NCBI GenBank assembly: GCA_002633005.1 | Contig: NMRA01000512.1 | Coordinates: 194,142 to 258,141 of the forward strand | DNA: 64,000 bases | From: Phoronis australis | Lineage: Eukaryota > Phoronida > Phoronidae | Direction of reading: 5' to 3' | In this document: positions 14,101-29,100 of the stretch, piece after piece | Position numbering within the stretch: the first letter of the stretch is position 1 | Layout: each line of letters opens with the position of its first letter | The notes under the pieces: generated by a model | What the model was told of the DNA's origin: nothing | The model's input: the letters and a program-made list of their open reading frames with translations, nothing else | Databases searched by the model: none | Position numbers and translations under genes: made by a program

Positions 14101-17100
14101 ATAAAGTAAATCAAATCCATCCGAATCCTAATTGCCAAAGTTCATGAAAAATAATAGAAAAAAACGATCGAGGCAAACATAAAAAATTAAAATTGCCACT
14201 AGGGGGCAAGTCCGAAGTCTCACTTCTTCGAAAATTCTCCCATGTCGTCCCAACCATGACAGTAACACGTAAGCCAAAATTCGTGAACATCCATCGTGGG
14301 ATTGTGGAGATACAGCCGCGAATGCCGGATGTCGATGAGGGGCAGGGATGGCAGCATAAATGGCAGACCACAAAAGCACAGACCAAGGTGGAATGTACTC
14401 TGGCACTTTTTCACCATCAAAAGCATCTCACCGGCTACTTTTAATTCACTTCTGGAAGACGTTGCCTTCCTGGATGCATCCATACCCTTTTAGATGTAAT
14501 CTTTAAGGAGCAAATTAACTTCCCACAGTGGATTTAGGGGTGTGCTGTGAAAGGTTAACTTTGGAGTCATCAGAATAGCCACCAGGTGTCACTGTTACGT
14601 CAGTAATGGCATGTGTTCTGGTATGAATATTTTTGAAAACATTATCTGCTCATCTACTTTAAATGCTTCTTTACCAACAAATGAATTTAGTTTTTCTCAT
14701 TAAGGTAATATCCCTTACCACAATAGAATTTCATTTTCCTTACACCAACTAGGACATCAAACCATCAGCGACTCAATAAAATGCTTCAGTTTATAGAAAT
14801 GGGCCAAACTTAAGATTATACAAGCTCCACTGTGACTTGCAGTTGCCCGCTCAATGAGCAACAAATCAAGTTTAGATAAAGGACAAAAGTTAGTGTTTGT
14901 GACTCAAAAAATGCTCTGGTTAATTAAAGAATTAAATATACACAACATAAATATTGTACACTGAATCTTAAATTTGGTACGGAAGAGTCCTTATACTTCA
15001 TGGTGTTGGCAAACCTGCACTGAAAAAAATTGCACTCAGTCTAAGAATGTCGCTGATTACATTCAAAATTCCTCTCACACCATCAAAGTGCAGTACATTC
15101 AAACTATAAAACAGGATGACATTTAGAATGGCTGTACTAAGGCCTACAGAACTGGCTAACAGCCTGATTGTATCTGCCAAATATAACCTAACACATTCTT
15201 AAACCTTGTGCTCATGGCTTATATAACACAAAGATGGACTAAACCAAATGCCAGCAATACCAAGAGAGGATATTTGTGTGTCGTTGGGCAGACAATCACC
15301 AGAGTCAGGCCAAGGGTTATTGAACTGATTTGTTTCAATCAAGCCCCAACTAAAGTCTCATCCACAAACAACCTACCCTGGGACCACTTGCACAAGTGCA
15401 TCTTATCCCACACAGACACATATCCGATATCTAGAGAAAGGCGGAAGTTGTCGTGTGTGACAATGAATGCCTAACACTAATACGGTACGCAAGACAAAAC
15501 CGTCTGTAAATAACCGCAGCTTATAATTACATTTGCCCTACCCCACTTATGCGGCCCCACAGCGATTACAAGTGGCGCAAGTTCCCCATTATCCCACCTC
15601 AATAGTTGTGCTAGTTAAAATAACATCCAGACAGTACTCAAACCTGGACAACTCTGACAACTGGAAATAACTTGTTCTAGGGTAAGACTGTGGGTGGCGC
15701 TTAAGGTTACAAGAGAGGTGATCCAATCATAGCGGAAACTAGCCTGAGGGTTCATCAAAATGACAATAGTATGGCCAGATCAGGGTTCCAACTAAGGTAA
15801 CAAAATGATGAGAGGTGGTGAAAACTAGAGTCCCAACTACTAGAAATGATACTAAAACGGACGCCCCAAACAGAGCCTCAATGAGAATCATAACAATATA
15901 CCAAGAGGAGTAGTAGAACCAAGAGTCCCAACTACCAGATAACCAAGACAGGTGGCCAAATCAAAGCCTCAGTCAGGGTAACAATTCCAAGATGGGTGGT
16001 GAAATCAACAGTCCCAACTACCAGAAGTAATACCAGGAGAGGTGGTCCACTCAAATCCTCTATTGGGATAACAATACCATGAGAGATAGCCCACCCAGAG
16101 CCTCAATTGGGACAACAAAAACCAAGAGGAGTGGTGAAATCAGCAGTCCCAATTGATCTATCACAAGCTCCGCCCCTTTGCCTAATGTCAGCTAACAAAC
16201 AATAAGTTTAACCCAGCAACATGTTGTTTGTCTGGTAAAATGGCAGCCTGGAAATGAAGGTGTGTCAAGAATGCTGCATTCTGATTGGTCGATTAAACTG
16301 TCACTCAAAATCTTGGCTATAGGTCAGTTATTAGTGTAACAAGAGTGCCCTGAACACCATTATATAACTGAGTTGTATGCGCCCTCTAGTAGACAAGCTG
16401 TACATTAGGTGTGGAATTTTGAAGTTCCTATATTTTTGGGTCCATTGGACATGACCAAATTTGGCCATGCTTGGTCAGATCCTAGGAAGTAGGGGTCTAG
16501 CCCCTTCAGATTGGTTGAAAATGTGAACCTAAGCTTCGTACGTGTCATACACGAGGAGTCCAGTCGCAGTGCTCAAGAAGTCAGCATCTACTCTCACTTA
16601 CACCAAACTCCAACTATTCGTGCAGCTTCCGGGCTCCTCCCAAACTTGGTTGCCAATAGTTACGTCTAGAGCAATTCTAATAGGCTCCTCTTAGAGTCCC
16701 TTTTAATTGCTTTTGAGAAGCTTATTTTGAATGAGCAGCAAACGGGGTCGCGCCGAACGTTACACTGGTTTGCGTGACTTTCCTGTTACCTCCCTTCATT
16801 AGTAATTCTTTGCAGTATTTCACACCCGCCGTATCCCACTGTGTGTGTCATAAGCTTATACTCTGTGGTGGCATTACTGCGTCATTTTAACTTCACTTGA
16901 AAATGAAACAAGTATGTTTCGAAATATCGCGTGTCTTTTAATTATGTCGCTAGGTCAGTTACTGTATCTATGTTCAGTTGAGAGTAGAGTTTTGTTCCGA
17001 AAGTACGAATGTAGCGGAATAAAGACTGTGAACAATGAAAAGTGTCATGCATTTAACAAATTATAATATTCTTATAATAAACCTTATATATTATTCACCA

Positions 17101-20100
17101 ATTTTAGTTTTCAATATCACCCTCTGTCCGTACTGGACTCGTAAAATCGGGGCGCCTTGCAAGGCAGGATCCAGGATTTTGAGTTGAGGGGCGGTGCAGG
17201 ACAGAGATTTTGCACATCAGACATTGGCACTCCCGTACTACCAAATGGAATCTGGGAGAATTTTAGGGCCCCTAAAATCCGCCACTGCCTTGGTCATAGT
17301 TACCGCGCCCGTTAAACTAGAAATAATACTAAGAGGTGACATATTAAAGACCTCAATAAGCAAAATTACAATACCAAGAGGGTTGTGAAATAAAGAATCT
17401 CAACAACCAGAAATAATACCAAGAGAAGTGGTCCAGAACGTTTCTCATCTATACCTGTAACAAACCACCATACAGAATGGTAAGCTGAATAACAGGGATG
17501 GTACATTTGCAATGACAAATGATTCTACATTTGTTGTTAAATGAAAGTCAAATTAACAATCAATTTTATTTATTTATTTATTTTTATTTATCATTGTGAT
17601 ATTTAAAATGAGGGTGGCATCTTCAGTGATAGCACTGCTTTCCAAGAGGGCCCTCAATTTTGAAACCCCAAAGCAGATAGCCACCAATCACTTATTTTTA
17701 AAGGCTAGGTTACAAAATTTGTTTGATAACAGAGTTAACCAAAGTTGGTTTCAACAAAGATTAAAATGGATACTGTCTGCAATTTGGCACGGCACTAGAC
17801 TTGCTCACATTTGGCGTGGCACTAGACTTGTCCACATTTAAATCTTCAAGTTTCTGCATACTGGACAAAGTCCTGGAATGTTACTAATAAGACAACCTGC
17901 TTTGAAAGCTGAACTTATAAATGAAACAAGGTTAATTAATCATCCATGCGCCATGCTCTGTGTCAGTGATAAGATGTTCCCGAAGGTTACATGAATCCTC
18001 GACAAATAGCCAGTCTCAAAATCATTTCCACTTTAACCACAAATATTGGAACAGCTTCACAAGGAATTACAATACCGGGGTATGTCTGAAATAAAGGGGA
18101 GGTCTGTTGTAAAACATGTTTGTGTAATAAGCTCTAAATCATTTTCCGGTGAGCATAGGGGAGTGTTCCACATACCCAAGACAGGCGTGTATGGGGCGCG
18201 TTCCACAGACCCAAGACACGAGTGTAGGGGTGTGTTCTATAGACCCAAGACACGAGTGTAGGGGTGTGTTCCACAGACCCAAGACACGAGTGTAGGGTGT
18301 GCTCCACAGACCCAAGAGATATGTGTAGGGGCATGTTCCACACCTAAGACTTGAGTGTAGGGGCATGTCCACACACCCAAGATATGAGAATATATGAGTA
18401 TACTCCACAGACCCAAGACATGTATGTAGGGGCGTGTTCCACAGGCCCAAGGCAAAGCACTTCCAGTGAGAAAGCTTTGCAAAAGGAATGGCAACTCTGA
18501 GTTCAAAATCATAATTCGAATATTCCAACCTCACCAACCAATTACATCAGTGGCCGCCATGTTGTTAAGGTATATTCGAAAGCTCCTGGTATTCCTTGAT
18601 CTAGTTTTTACGTGAATTTCTCATGAGTCAGAACACACCCCAGGACATTTTGTGTGGTAAAAATCATGCTTTACCATGAGTTTCTATGTTATGTTGGTTA
18701 TATTCATATTTTCAACATTAGTTCTGCCAATGACTATCTGCAACTTGTCTCGCTTCAAAGAAATCTTAGAAAGGAGATGATCATGCTTTGACAGCAAAAC
18801 TCTCTGTATTAACAATGACCCTTTCACTTGAGACTTGACAGAAAAGTCAAATTTGTAACATACGGTAAATTGAGAACAGAACAATCTTCCTTTAGAAGTT
18901 ATTAATATATAGACCCTCGCTTGACTCAATAATTCGATTTTTTTCATTGAATGTGAGGTTTAGAGTAGAATTTACAAATTTCAGTATCAGATATTTCTAA
19001 TATTTTTTATTTTGAATTATTAATGATTAGGAACATATGATTATGGCAATTGTTTTGCAGCCGGCATTCTCGACTGAAGATGGCGTTGTTTTTCATTACG
19101 TACAGCAAATGAACACTAAAACAGTGCTGAGACATAATTCAATTGTAAAAGAAAGACAATTGCCATGTCATTCTCATCACAAATATATTAAATCTGGCCT
19201 GCACACCACCTGTTGGTCACTTTTATGTTATTTCTCACTGAAAATCCATGTCTCTAATAATATAATTGTAGACGAATTGGTTAACCCTCTAATTTATTCC
19301 AAAACAAAATAGACAGCCAAGAATTACTAAGAGAATAACTATGAAATTAATAACATTTCACAGAACTTGTGACTAAAATTTTGGAATCATAAATTACCGC
19401 ACCAACTAACAAGGAGTCACTCCTATCACAAATAATAACGAGCCAATCACAGTGCATCAAAGAAACTCTTTGTATCAGGGTTATGTGCTTTGCACAAAGA
19501 ACCTAGCAAAAAATCAGATATCTCTCACTTTATCGTTCTTGACATGACGACGTGGCATTTTCTCGTTCAGTGACGTTACCAGACCTAGAAAGTTGTGAGG
19601 GTCAGGCCTTTATGCAGCGTATGTCCTGGGCGTCCATTTGAATTTAGCACTAATCTGAACGCCCTTGGGCAAGGACGCCCAATGTATCATTTGGACACCC
19701 ACTGTCAATAGGAACCTTTCAAGTTTGGACTCACACATTGTAATGAATACTAGGAAGCCTCTGAAGGCTCACACTGGGGGCTCTTTTTTCAAAGGAGGAA
19801 GAAATATACAATGTATATACATTGTTGCTATTTTGACACTTGATTGACAGCATTGTAAAAGTCTTGTACTACAGTTTTTTTTTAGTAAAAATGCTCACAA
19901 TAGAAGGCTGTTTTATAAACTTTGATGTAAAAACCTTGATCTATGCACTTTTTTGTAAAAAAATCTGTATGTTTGGGGGCATTGCTGGGGGTGGAGGGTT
20001 ACGCGTCGGAATCATGGACGCCCTGGAATATTGGGAACCCCATTTTGGACACCCTATTTTCAAAATCCTGGATAAAGACCTGGTGAGGGTGTGATTAGCT

Positions 20101-23100
20101 TCTTTGTTAACTGCCAAGCAGTCATTTGTCTGGTATGACAACAGGCAAGCCAATATTATCTACCAGGCTTATTACAGACCACTGTGAACACAGTCAAACC
20201 CAGAGCGCACTGGTATGTTTGGAAAGAATAGATTGTCGTAACTTCTCGGTTGTAGTTGGGCGACTTTGGCGATTCAAAAAATAAACATGATCATCATTGG
20301 ACAAGGATTTCAGAAATGCTATTTGTTTATGTTCAAATGTGTTATAACTTAAATTTTTATTTTTAACAGCACAACCAAGCCAGGCTAGATATGATCTTAT
20401 TGGAGATAAGAGCAGTTATGAACAAAAGAGAGTTGACCCTAAAACCAAAAATTCCAGTCGTGTAAGATATTGGCTACAGGGGTCATTTTCCCAACTTGTT
20501 GTTGGGCTATAGAATTGAACAAGTTGGGAGCAACGGGGAAAACGCCGTAATGAGACATACAAACTTGTGCAATACTCCAAACATTAAAAGATGACGATCA
20601 AGTGAATTCATGTTAAACACGAATGGTGACGACACGTAAAAACAATGTTAAGTTCACCAGTATTTTATAGAATATAATGACCTTCAAAACATTGACAATA
20701 GAATATGTGTACTTTGTGTTGATGAGAAAACCTCTGGTGTCTGCAGGCAAATTAGTATGCAGTGTCTACACAGAGTAATGGCAATCAACAGGTGACGTTT
20801 CTTAACAACAAAGTAAGACTTTTTCGCTAGTGAAGGTTCAAACTGATAAATGGAACATAAACATCATATGGAAAGATATGAAACATCCACCAAGACCGTC
20901 AAAGTAATTTATCAACTGAAGAATCAAGGTGTAAAAGGATTCAGTTGATCTGGCTCTTGCAAAATCTTTCAATGATCAGTGTGTCCTTCTGTGATAAACA
21001 TGCTACAGTAAAGATGCATGACTCCAGCGCATTTGAATTTCAAACTTTCATGGAAACTAACGAGGCTACAAAGCCACATTAGTTTGAATGCTAGCTCCCC
21101 CTACTGTTACTCACCGGACACTCACTACCACTAGCACCTCCTGTTTTCACTCACTTGACACTCACTACCACTAGCGCCTCCTGTTTTCACTCACTTGACA
21201 CTCACTACCACTAGCACCTCCTGTTTTCACTCACTTGACACTCACTACCACTAGCGCCTCCTGTTTTCACTCACTTGACACTCACTACCACTAGCACCTC
21301 CTGTTTTCACTCACTTGACACTCACTACCACTAGCGCCTCCTGTTTTCACTCACTTGACACTCACTACCACTAGCGCCTCCTGTTTTCACTCACTTGACA
21401 CTCACTACCACTAGCGCCTCCTGTTTTCACTCACTTGACACTCACTACCACTAGCGCCTCCTGTTTTCACTCACTTGACACTCACTACCACTAGCGCCTC
21501 CTGTTTTCACTCACTTGACACTCACCTGACACTCGCCACCACTAGCTCCCGCTGTTGCCATTCACCAGATACTCACTACAAGTAGCTCCCTACGTCGTCA
21601 TTCACCTGACACTGATTACCACTAGCGCCCCCTGTTGTCACTCACCAGACACTGGTTACCACTAGCGCCCCCTGTTGTCACTCACCTGACACTCACTACC
21701 ACAGTAGCGGACAAAGGTGCACTTGGAACACTTGAGTAGACTTGTACTCCTGTAACAACAGTAAACACTGTGTAAGGCAGACACAACAACAGCTCACAGA
21801 TTCCATGAGTCTTCAAAACACTCGACAAACTTATATCAGGAATTTCTGAAAACAGGTACAGCCACTTATAGGCCCCATGCATCCATATTTAGAATTTTTA
21901 CTCCATGAAAGATAAGGTGGCACTGAACAGTTGGGCTGCGGCCGCAGCCTATTTGCACTCCAAAAATATTAAAATCTAGGGGAAGGCCATTCTTGGGGGC
22001 ATTTTTAGTTAGCTATTACAAGTAGGCCAAGCAAATGTGGCTTGTTTGTATTTGTGAACATGTTCATAATGAAATTGCTCTGCTATACACTCTTCTTCAA
22101 GATGGTGGCCCCTGTTGCAATTGTGCATTGCTGTGTAGCAACTGAGAAATTGGCAGTGATTTCTGGAAGCTCTCAAACAAGCCAGATTTGCAAAAAACTA
22201 ATTGGTTGACAGAACTTTTGGAGCATATTTTTGGAATCGGTTGGAAATTTGCTTTCAGAATCTAATGTTGGCTTTAGTCAAGCATCAGCATAGAAGTGAT
22301 GGTTTTGGGGTGAAAAGTGACGATTTTGCCTTTTTTGCCCCTATCTTTCTTAGTCTAGCTTGGTTTTCAGTAGCAGTGAAAGAGTCAAAAATACAAGAGA
22401 AAAAAGTTTCAGTGCTCATCTGTAGGGCTTGTGATGTGAAATGACTAAAAACTTTTCTTTCTTTGCATGCAGTTTTTGACAAAGTGAAGTAGGGGTGACA
22501 AATCCATTGACGTGTGTTCTGAAAGGCAAACCCCCTGTGAGAACTGTTCTGTGCCCCCTAAGTCTGTTACTTTGTTTTACATGTGTTTGATTACATGCTA
22601 CAGACCACATTATTTATCCATAGACATAAAATTAACACACAACATGGGTTTCTTTAGTAGCTCGATGCCTGGTGTTTTTGGAAGAAATCAGAAGTAAGAT
22701 GGCGCTGTGGTAGCAATTTTTCTTTATTTTTCACTTTGCAAACACAAAATATGTCTGTTGTCCTGCAGGGATTTTCTGAAATTCGTTGTGTGGATGAATT
22801 TCGTAAAACTCTACCCGTAGAATACCATCAGGAGTTCATCAATTGTTTCAGTGGCACTATTCACCAGATGCTAACTTATGTTTAGTGTGTTGTGCGACTT
22901 TATGGTGTAGGATCACAGGCAAATGTCCTTAAATTATGGAAGTCCTCAGACCAATGCGATAGTTCACCACAAATAGGCAACCTTGTAGATTCCCACATGA
23001 CACCAAAGAAGGCAGCTGCTTAGATTTTTTATTTGTCTATGGCAGCAGCAGTCAGTCACTTCAATCTGAGACTACCTTCTAGTTTTAAGCGATTTGTCCC

Positions 23101-26100
23101 CTTGTTTGTTGAAAAGGTTATGACCTCACCATCAGCTATTTGAGAGATCAAGAGATTGCCACCAGGTGTCATAAGCTAAAACTTAGGGATCTCAGCCTGC
23201 CCAAACAAGAATACCTCGGCAGTATTATACTCATCTCAACTTACACCTCAGAAGTGCTGTACTCACATTCTCAAGATACATGTCAATACAGGGTGGTCAG
23301 GGTTCAGTAGGTACTTTCTGTTCCAGTGATGTGAACACATACTCATAATTACAACCAGTTCCCACTCTAGGAAGACGCTTGAGTAAACACTGTTCTATAC
23401 TCCTCAATGGTCAATGTCTGTGGTCAGACAAGGTGGCCAGTTGGTCAGTGAGTATGGTCTCCACTGAAGGATACTGCTGCTGCTTGATGCTTCCTTAACA
23501 ACAGTTCCATGTGTTGTACATTTAATGCTACTAGGAACTGGGGTAGTTTCACTACATAAAGTTTCGCAGGAAAGTAAGCTGTCATACAATTGGGCTTGAG
23601 CCGCTGTTTGGGCATGGACAAAAAGGGATGGCTTATTGGGTCTAGGGCTATTAAGAATGCTTCTAAGAATGCTTCTCCTTTGGAATTGTCAACCTACCCC
23701 CCCCCCCCCCTCAGTTACATTCTTCTTCAGCAGTAACTGTTTCGATCTAAAGAANCCCCCCCCCCCCCTCCCCCATGAAGATACCACACAAAACTCGTTT
23801 ATATGGTGTTTTTGGATACCAGTCGTCAGAAAATTTTCGAACATACAACTCAAGAAAGGAAGACCTAGAGAAAAACAAATGTGTCACTTCCGATAGCTTT
23901 TTGATGATCTATCCAAAAAAAAATCAGAAATTCTAACCACAAAGAGCAGACGCAAATGAAAAAACAACAAATGGCCAACCAAAAACAAAAGCTTTCGAGC
24001 TATTCATGAAACATAAGTTACATGTAAATTTTACATTGATCCAATAACAATTGCGATCTGTAGTTTGCGAACAAAAAAAAGACAAACACACAAAAACATT
24101 TTATGACAAAGCAACATACTTTGAGCAATTTAATTTCACCAAGTAATAAAGTTCACTTGTTGGCAACAATGGTGTGCCCTAAACTGGAGACATTTTATGG
24201 TACTCGCTGAAATATGACCCTGCACAGGCATCGGAAAACTTTTTTAACATTTTAACATTTATAGCCAACCTTTAATTGATACTGAAATGCTAAAAGATCC
24301 TCTGGCCAACAAAAATCATTAATTTCATACCTGAACATACCACAGAGTACACTACAAGCACTGATGCATGACAAGGATCTTGGGGCTGTTATCAGAGATA
24401 CTCAATCAACTGTGAAATGACTAAATGTATGTTATAACTTGGCATTCTACACCCATGATGCACAGAATTCGAAATGTTATCGAACAAGTTTGCATCTTTC
24501 GTTTTTTTTTCCTGATAAGGTCAGTACTTTGGTGTTTAAGGACACTTTGGTAATGGATTTAACTACATATAAAGTGCCAAATTAACAAGATAACTGCTTT
24601 GTCATTGAAGTTATCAGTTAACAATGCCAGTAGTTGTATTAAAAATTTTCAAGTACTTTCTTCAAATATTCACCATTCTACTTTTACTAGGCATGTTTCG
24701 GTTATTTTCTAAATATGTTCGCAAATCTTCTTGAATACTCAAAAAAGTCCTTACAACAAACATCACCGGAACAACTTTGAAATTTGTAGTCTGTTGTCAC
24801 CATGGTGGGTACATGAGATAACAGCCAACTTAGAAGTTTGTGCATTACATCGTTATTTACCTTCTGAACTGGATACATTGCAGTGTCCACCATAACAGAG
24901 AGGTTAAACTTGACAGGAACTACTGCGGAGAGTTAGAGTGTAAGTAATTGGAGTAAATGCACAGACCTGGCAACAAAAATCCAAAATGCCCAAATTTTCT
25001 TAATAAATGACTGATCTGCGGATCAGGCCTTTATCCAGGATTTCGAAAATAGGGTGTCCAAAATGGGGTTCCCAATATTCCAGGGCGTCCATGATTTCGA
25101 CGCGTAACCCCCTCACCCCCAGCAATCCCCCCAAACACACAGATTATTTTAACCAAAAATTGTGTACAGCAAGGTTTTTACAATGTTATCAACCAAGTGT
25201 GAGCATAGCAACATTGTACATACTTTGTATATACATTGTATATTTCTTCCTGCTTTGAAAAAAGAGCCCCCACTGTGAGTCTTCAGATGCTTCCTAGTAT
25301 TCATTACAATGTGTGAGTCCAAACTTGAAAGGTTCCTATTGATAGTGGGCCTCCAAATGATACATTGGGCAGCCTTGCCAGGGCATCCATATTAGTGCTA
25401 GGGTGTCCATTTAGACGCCCAGGACCTGTGCTGCATAAAGGCCTGCTGCGGATACGTTGCCTAGCCTTTCAAACTTCACGCAAGTAAGCCAATCTTGTCA
25501 CCACAAAAGTCGAACTCGAGCCAATGATGAGTCATTACAGGATGTTAAGAGCACTGCATCGCAGCAAGTTTAGCCCACTAGCATACAGACGGGGGGAGGG
25601 GCCCTGTCAACGCGACGGCCTCGGGCATCTACACTGGGGTGCATCGAATTATTGCGAATAAACTATTTTGAAATTGTGACAGATTTGTAACTGAATAAAA
25701 TTTCTTTTTGTTTCATCTTTTTTACTTTTCTAAGTATTAGGGTACATGCATTTGAGTAGACAGAGGGGCATCCCATGAAAAATCACCCTGGGCATAACCA
25801 AACCTCTGCACTGCAGTAAAACTCCAACAATCTCCAACAGAAGTAATTGACATTGATTTGATTTTCAAGGGCTCATATCATTGCCAAATTGCCCACAATT
25901 TTCGAAAATATTGCCTGTAACAAACTATTGGCAAAGCACCATTTTGGTGCCATGTATCCTTTATGAAAAAAATAGGTAGAAGAAAAACAAATTTCACTTG
26001 TCTACCAATTAAAGAATTTTAGTCATAACAGAATTACCCCCATCCTGATGGGAAAACAGTATGCTTTTGTCTCAATGCACAACACAGAAGCATTCAGTAC

Positions 26101-29100
26101 GAAATCTCCAGAGTTACTTTCGGCTAAGCTTAGCTCAGACAAAGACAGACATATTAATCATGACTGTTTAGGTTTCACACTAATTATCAAGCAAACAGGA
26201 ACTCTCATTGGGCTAACTTAGAGTTCACTGAAAAGGCCATTCTGAAGCACAGTGAGTTCTCGTTGTTGCCTACAACAAGTTAGAAAGCATAAGCAGGCTT
26301 TATCACTCATACTGCGTTAACATTTACACAAGTTATTCAAGATCTGATATAATTTGTGATTCTAATAAAACAGCTGTTTAAGCTCACATTCAAAAGCATG
26401 AGGCAGGGCCGTAGGAAGCGGGGGGGCCGGGGGGGCCCCTGCCCCCCCAAAAATTTTCAGCGTAGAAGCTGCTGCAACATTGTATTTTGATTTGAAGTAC
26501 AGTTTTCTGAGACTTATAACGAAATTGAAGAATCTGACTTAGTTATCAGAAAAACACCATAAAAACGTGTGGATCAGGCAGCTTTTATTTCGCCAAAGAA
26601 TCGTTTCCCAAGACTGCAGAACAAGACTTCAAGTTGATGTTTGGCGTCGTCGGCAAATTGAAGACCTCACATGTGTCCGGTAAGTGTTACATTATATCTA
26701 GCAGTAGCGCGTGCAGTTCTAAGCTTGAACTTTGGTGTTCAGTGCATTATTCGAGATGTCGACCACAATGGAGGTAATTGAGTTTTCTAACGTTGTGGAG
26801 TTGTTTTTACTGTTCATTGTGATTGTCGCATGCACGTTATAGCAGGAAACTGGAGTAAATTTCGATCAGTGGTCACAAATTCTGTATTTTACAGGGCCTT
26901 GGAGAACTCGTGGCGTCGATTGGATACGACTCGCAGAAAGCTGGAAGTCTATACGACACATACAGTAACCTTGTAACACAAGCTGTTGAATCCCCTCTTT
27001 CTACATCTAGTTTGTTGGAAAATGCTCTGATCGACGAGTTCGCAAAATGCATAATTCCCGAATCTCACCAGTCAACACACGAACCCATTCGCACATCTGG
27101 GGACGGCAACTGTTTATTTCGAGCCGCTTCTCTTTGCATAACTGGTATAACTTTATATTTTTCGTAATAGATTTTTGACTTTTACTTTAGTCGATATTAC
27201 ATGGGCGGCGCAGCATTTAGTGGGGAGCTATATTCCCTCAGCCCCCTATCAGGTGCGCCGCCTACGCCCGCGGACGGTGCACCACTGAATTAAGGGGGGT
27301 GATAGCCTCTCAGCCCCCTATAGTGCGCCGCCCATGTATTAAGAATCGATTTTGGCTCATAGTGTTTGTTTTCTGATCGTGTTTTTGCTGAATGTAAACG
27401 ACAAATCACACGGTCTGTCTAGAAATGTAATGAATTACCCGTTGCTAAAATAGAAGTCATTGGCTATTATGGTAGAAAATGCCTGGGTTTTGAGGTATCG
27501 GCTAATTCAAACGTGTACCCTGTTTTAAATGGTGATGAATAGAGATATATCTTAACTTGTGTGACAATAACTTGTATAATGACGAAAAACTTATAGTATT
27601 AACGCTCATTCTCTAAAATTAAAGAGTTTAAATATTTTCAATGAAATTTCCAAAGAACTGGGAGTGAAAAATTGAAAAAAGGGGTCAACGACCCACAGTT
27701 TATCTATAGTGCAGACTACTTTCTCCAACTGTGGTATTCATGCATAAAGTGCATGCATTTAACATTAACTACGTTCACTCAACTCCTATGCTGGAAGACC
27801 GTAGATTTGATCGTTTGCACAGGAAGCAGTTATTGATTTGACCACGGTGATAATACACGTGCACCTTTTGCATTTTGGTCTCAAATTTTGTTTGTTCACC
27901 ATATTTCCGGATAGCATTCAACAGTGGCTGTAGTACAATGACAAAATAGAATTTGTGAACTACTTTAGTAAGTCCCATAGTGTCGCATTATAACGGGGAA
28001 ATCAGAAACGTATTTCACTTTCTTATGAAACGCGAGTAGTAGCTCAGTGAAACATAAGAATATGAAACACAGAATTCCTTCTTTCATACCCAAAAAGTAA
28101 AAGAAATACATGTACGTTAAAAAAAATGTTATAGGCTTTGCTGTACTACTAAATGTCAAATGAACCAAAGTTCAATTTGGAGAAGCAAAATGACGCCCAT
28201 TAGCGGAGTGCGTGTTTAACAGAAACTACGAAGTAAATAGCCTATGCAAATTATCACAACAGCCTAAAAATACAAAATTAGTTTTTACATTAACACATCG
28301 CGCCTTACTAAGGTTATGTAGCACCTTCTCGTCATGCCTGTATATTTAGCCAAATACATATATACTAAATTGTATACAACTTAGCCCAGCAAAAGTATAT
28401 TTTTGGAAAGTAGTAATTCCGTAGAATTTGATTTTTGATTTCATACCAGTCCGCAACTAAATAGGTTGCTTGACATTAACTTATAGGAAAATTTAGCAAA
28501 TTAATAAGGTACATTCTGTTAATCAAACAAAACAACGGCGTCAATAGCATGCGCAAATTTCGTGTAGTATAATTGTTTAAGATAAAATCTCAAAAACGCT
28601 GTTACAATTTTCTAAAATATCGTTTCGTTTTCGTTTTATGCAACTTTAAAACGTTTTCATAAAAATCTGAAGCACTATTTTGATTAGCCCTCATGCAAAA
28701 GTCGAACATTTTAAGAAAAATTCCTAACAGCGTGTTCGAGAACAGTGTATCGGAATTTGAAAGTTCGATGCAAATTCAATACATTTTTGAATTTGGAAAA
28801 AATTGGAACTCTTATTAGGTTCTACATCACTTTAAAAGCACAAAATGCAAAACTTAGATTATAAAAAATTGCGACAAGTTTCCGGTTTCCTAGCAGAAAA
28901 CTAACCTGAAATTGTGCAAATAGTAATGTTAGGTTCGCGACGGCGGTTACATGTATGTGGCTTGTCCCTTTGAAACAACTATCATCCCGTACTTTGTTCT
29001 GTGTATGAGCGCATTTTGGGCATTTGCCATGAAGTTGGGGACGTGAAATGGGAAAAAATCCATTGGCATTCACTAAAAGTGCCATTTCGGAAAGTCGAAA

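Larger units (their letters stand above)
12003..21109. other. SMYD intron 2, repeat-rich
   Basis: Apart from the listed repeats, nothing codes here. Around 13384-13462 there are two copies of GGGYCCACTGTGTGTATTAG. The overlapping open frames at 14.1-14.5 kb lie in both strands and three frames without family resemblance, so I treat them as chance. 16985-17065 matches 39400-39485 through CGGAATAAAGAC and GTGAACAATGAAAAGTGTC. Confidence 0.5.
21750..26403. other. SMYD intron 1, proximal part
   Basis: Outside the hAT element at 25024-25445 and the poly-C tracts, no gene or RNA is recognised. The open frames at 22.2-22.7 and 24.7 kb have no recognisable motif. Confidence 0.45.

Noticed and set aside
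14111-14493. Cluster of five overlapping open frames on both strands
   Set aside because: Mutually incompatible frames of similar length with no conserved motif; chance openness is more likely than a gene.
18134-18537. Overlapping minus-strand frames rich in Cys, Trp and Gly
   Set aside because: They follow the 34-bp minisatellite in all three frames and end when it ends.
21110-21690. Regularly spaced repeats resembling a CRISPR array
   Set aside because: Units are contiguous 40-bp tandem copies without unique spacers, in an animal intron; it is a minisatellite.
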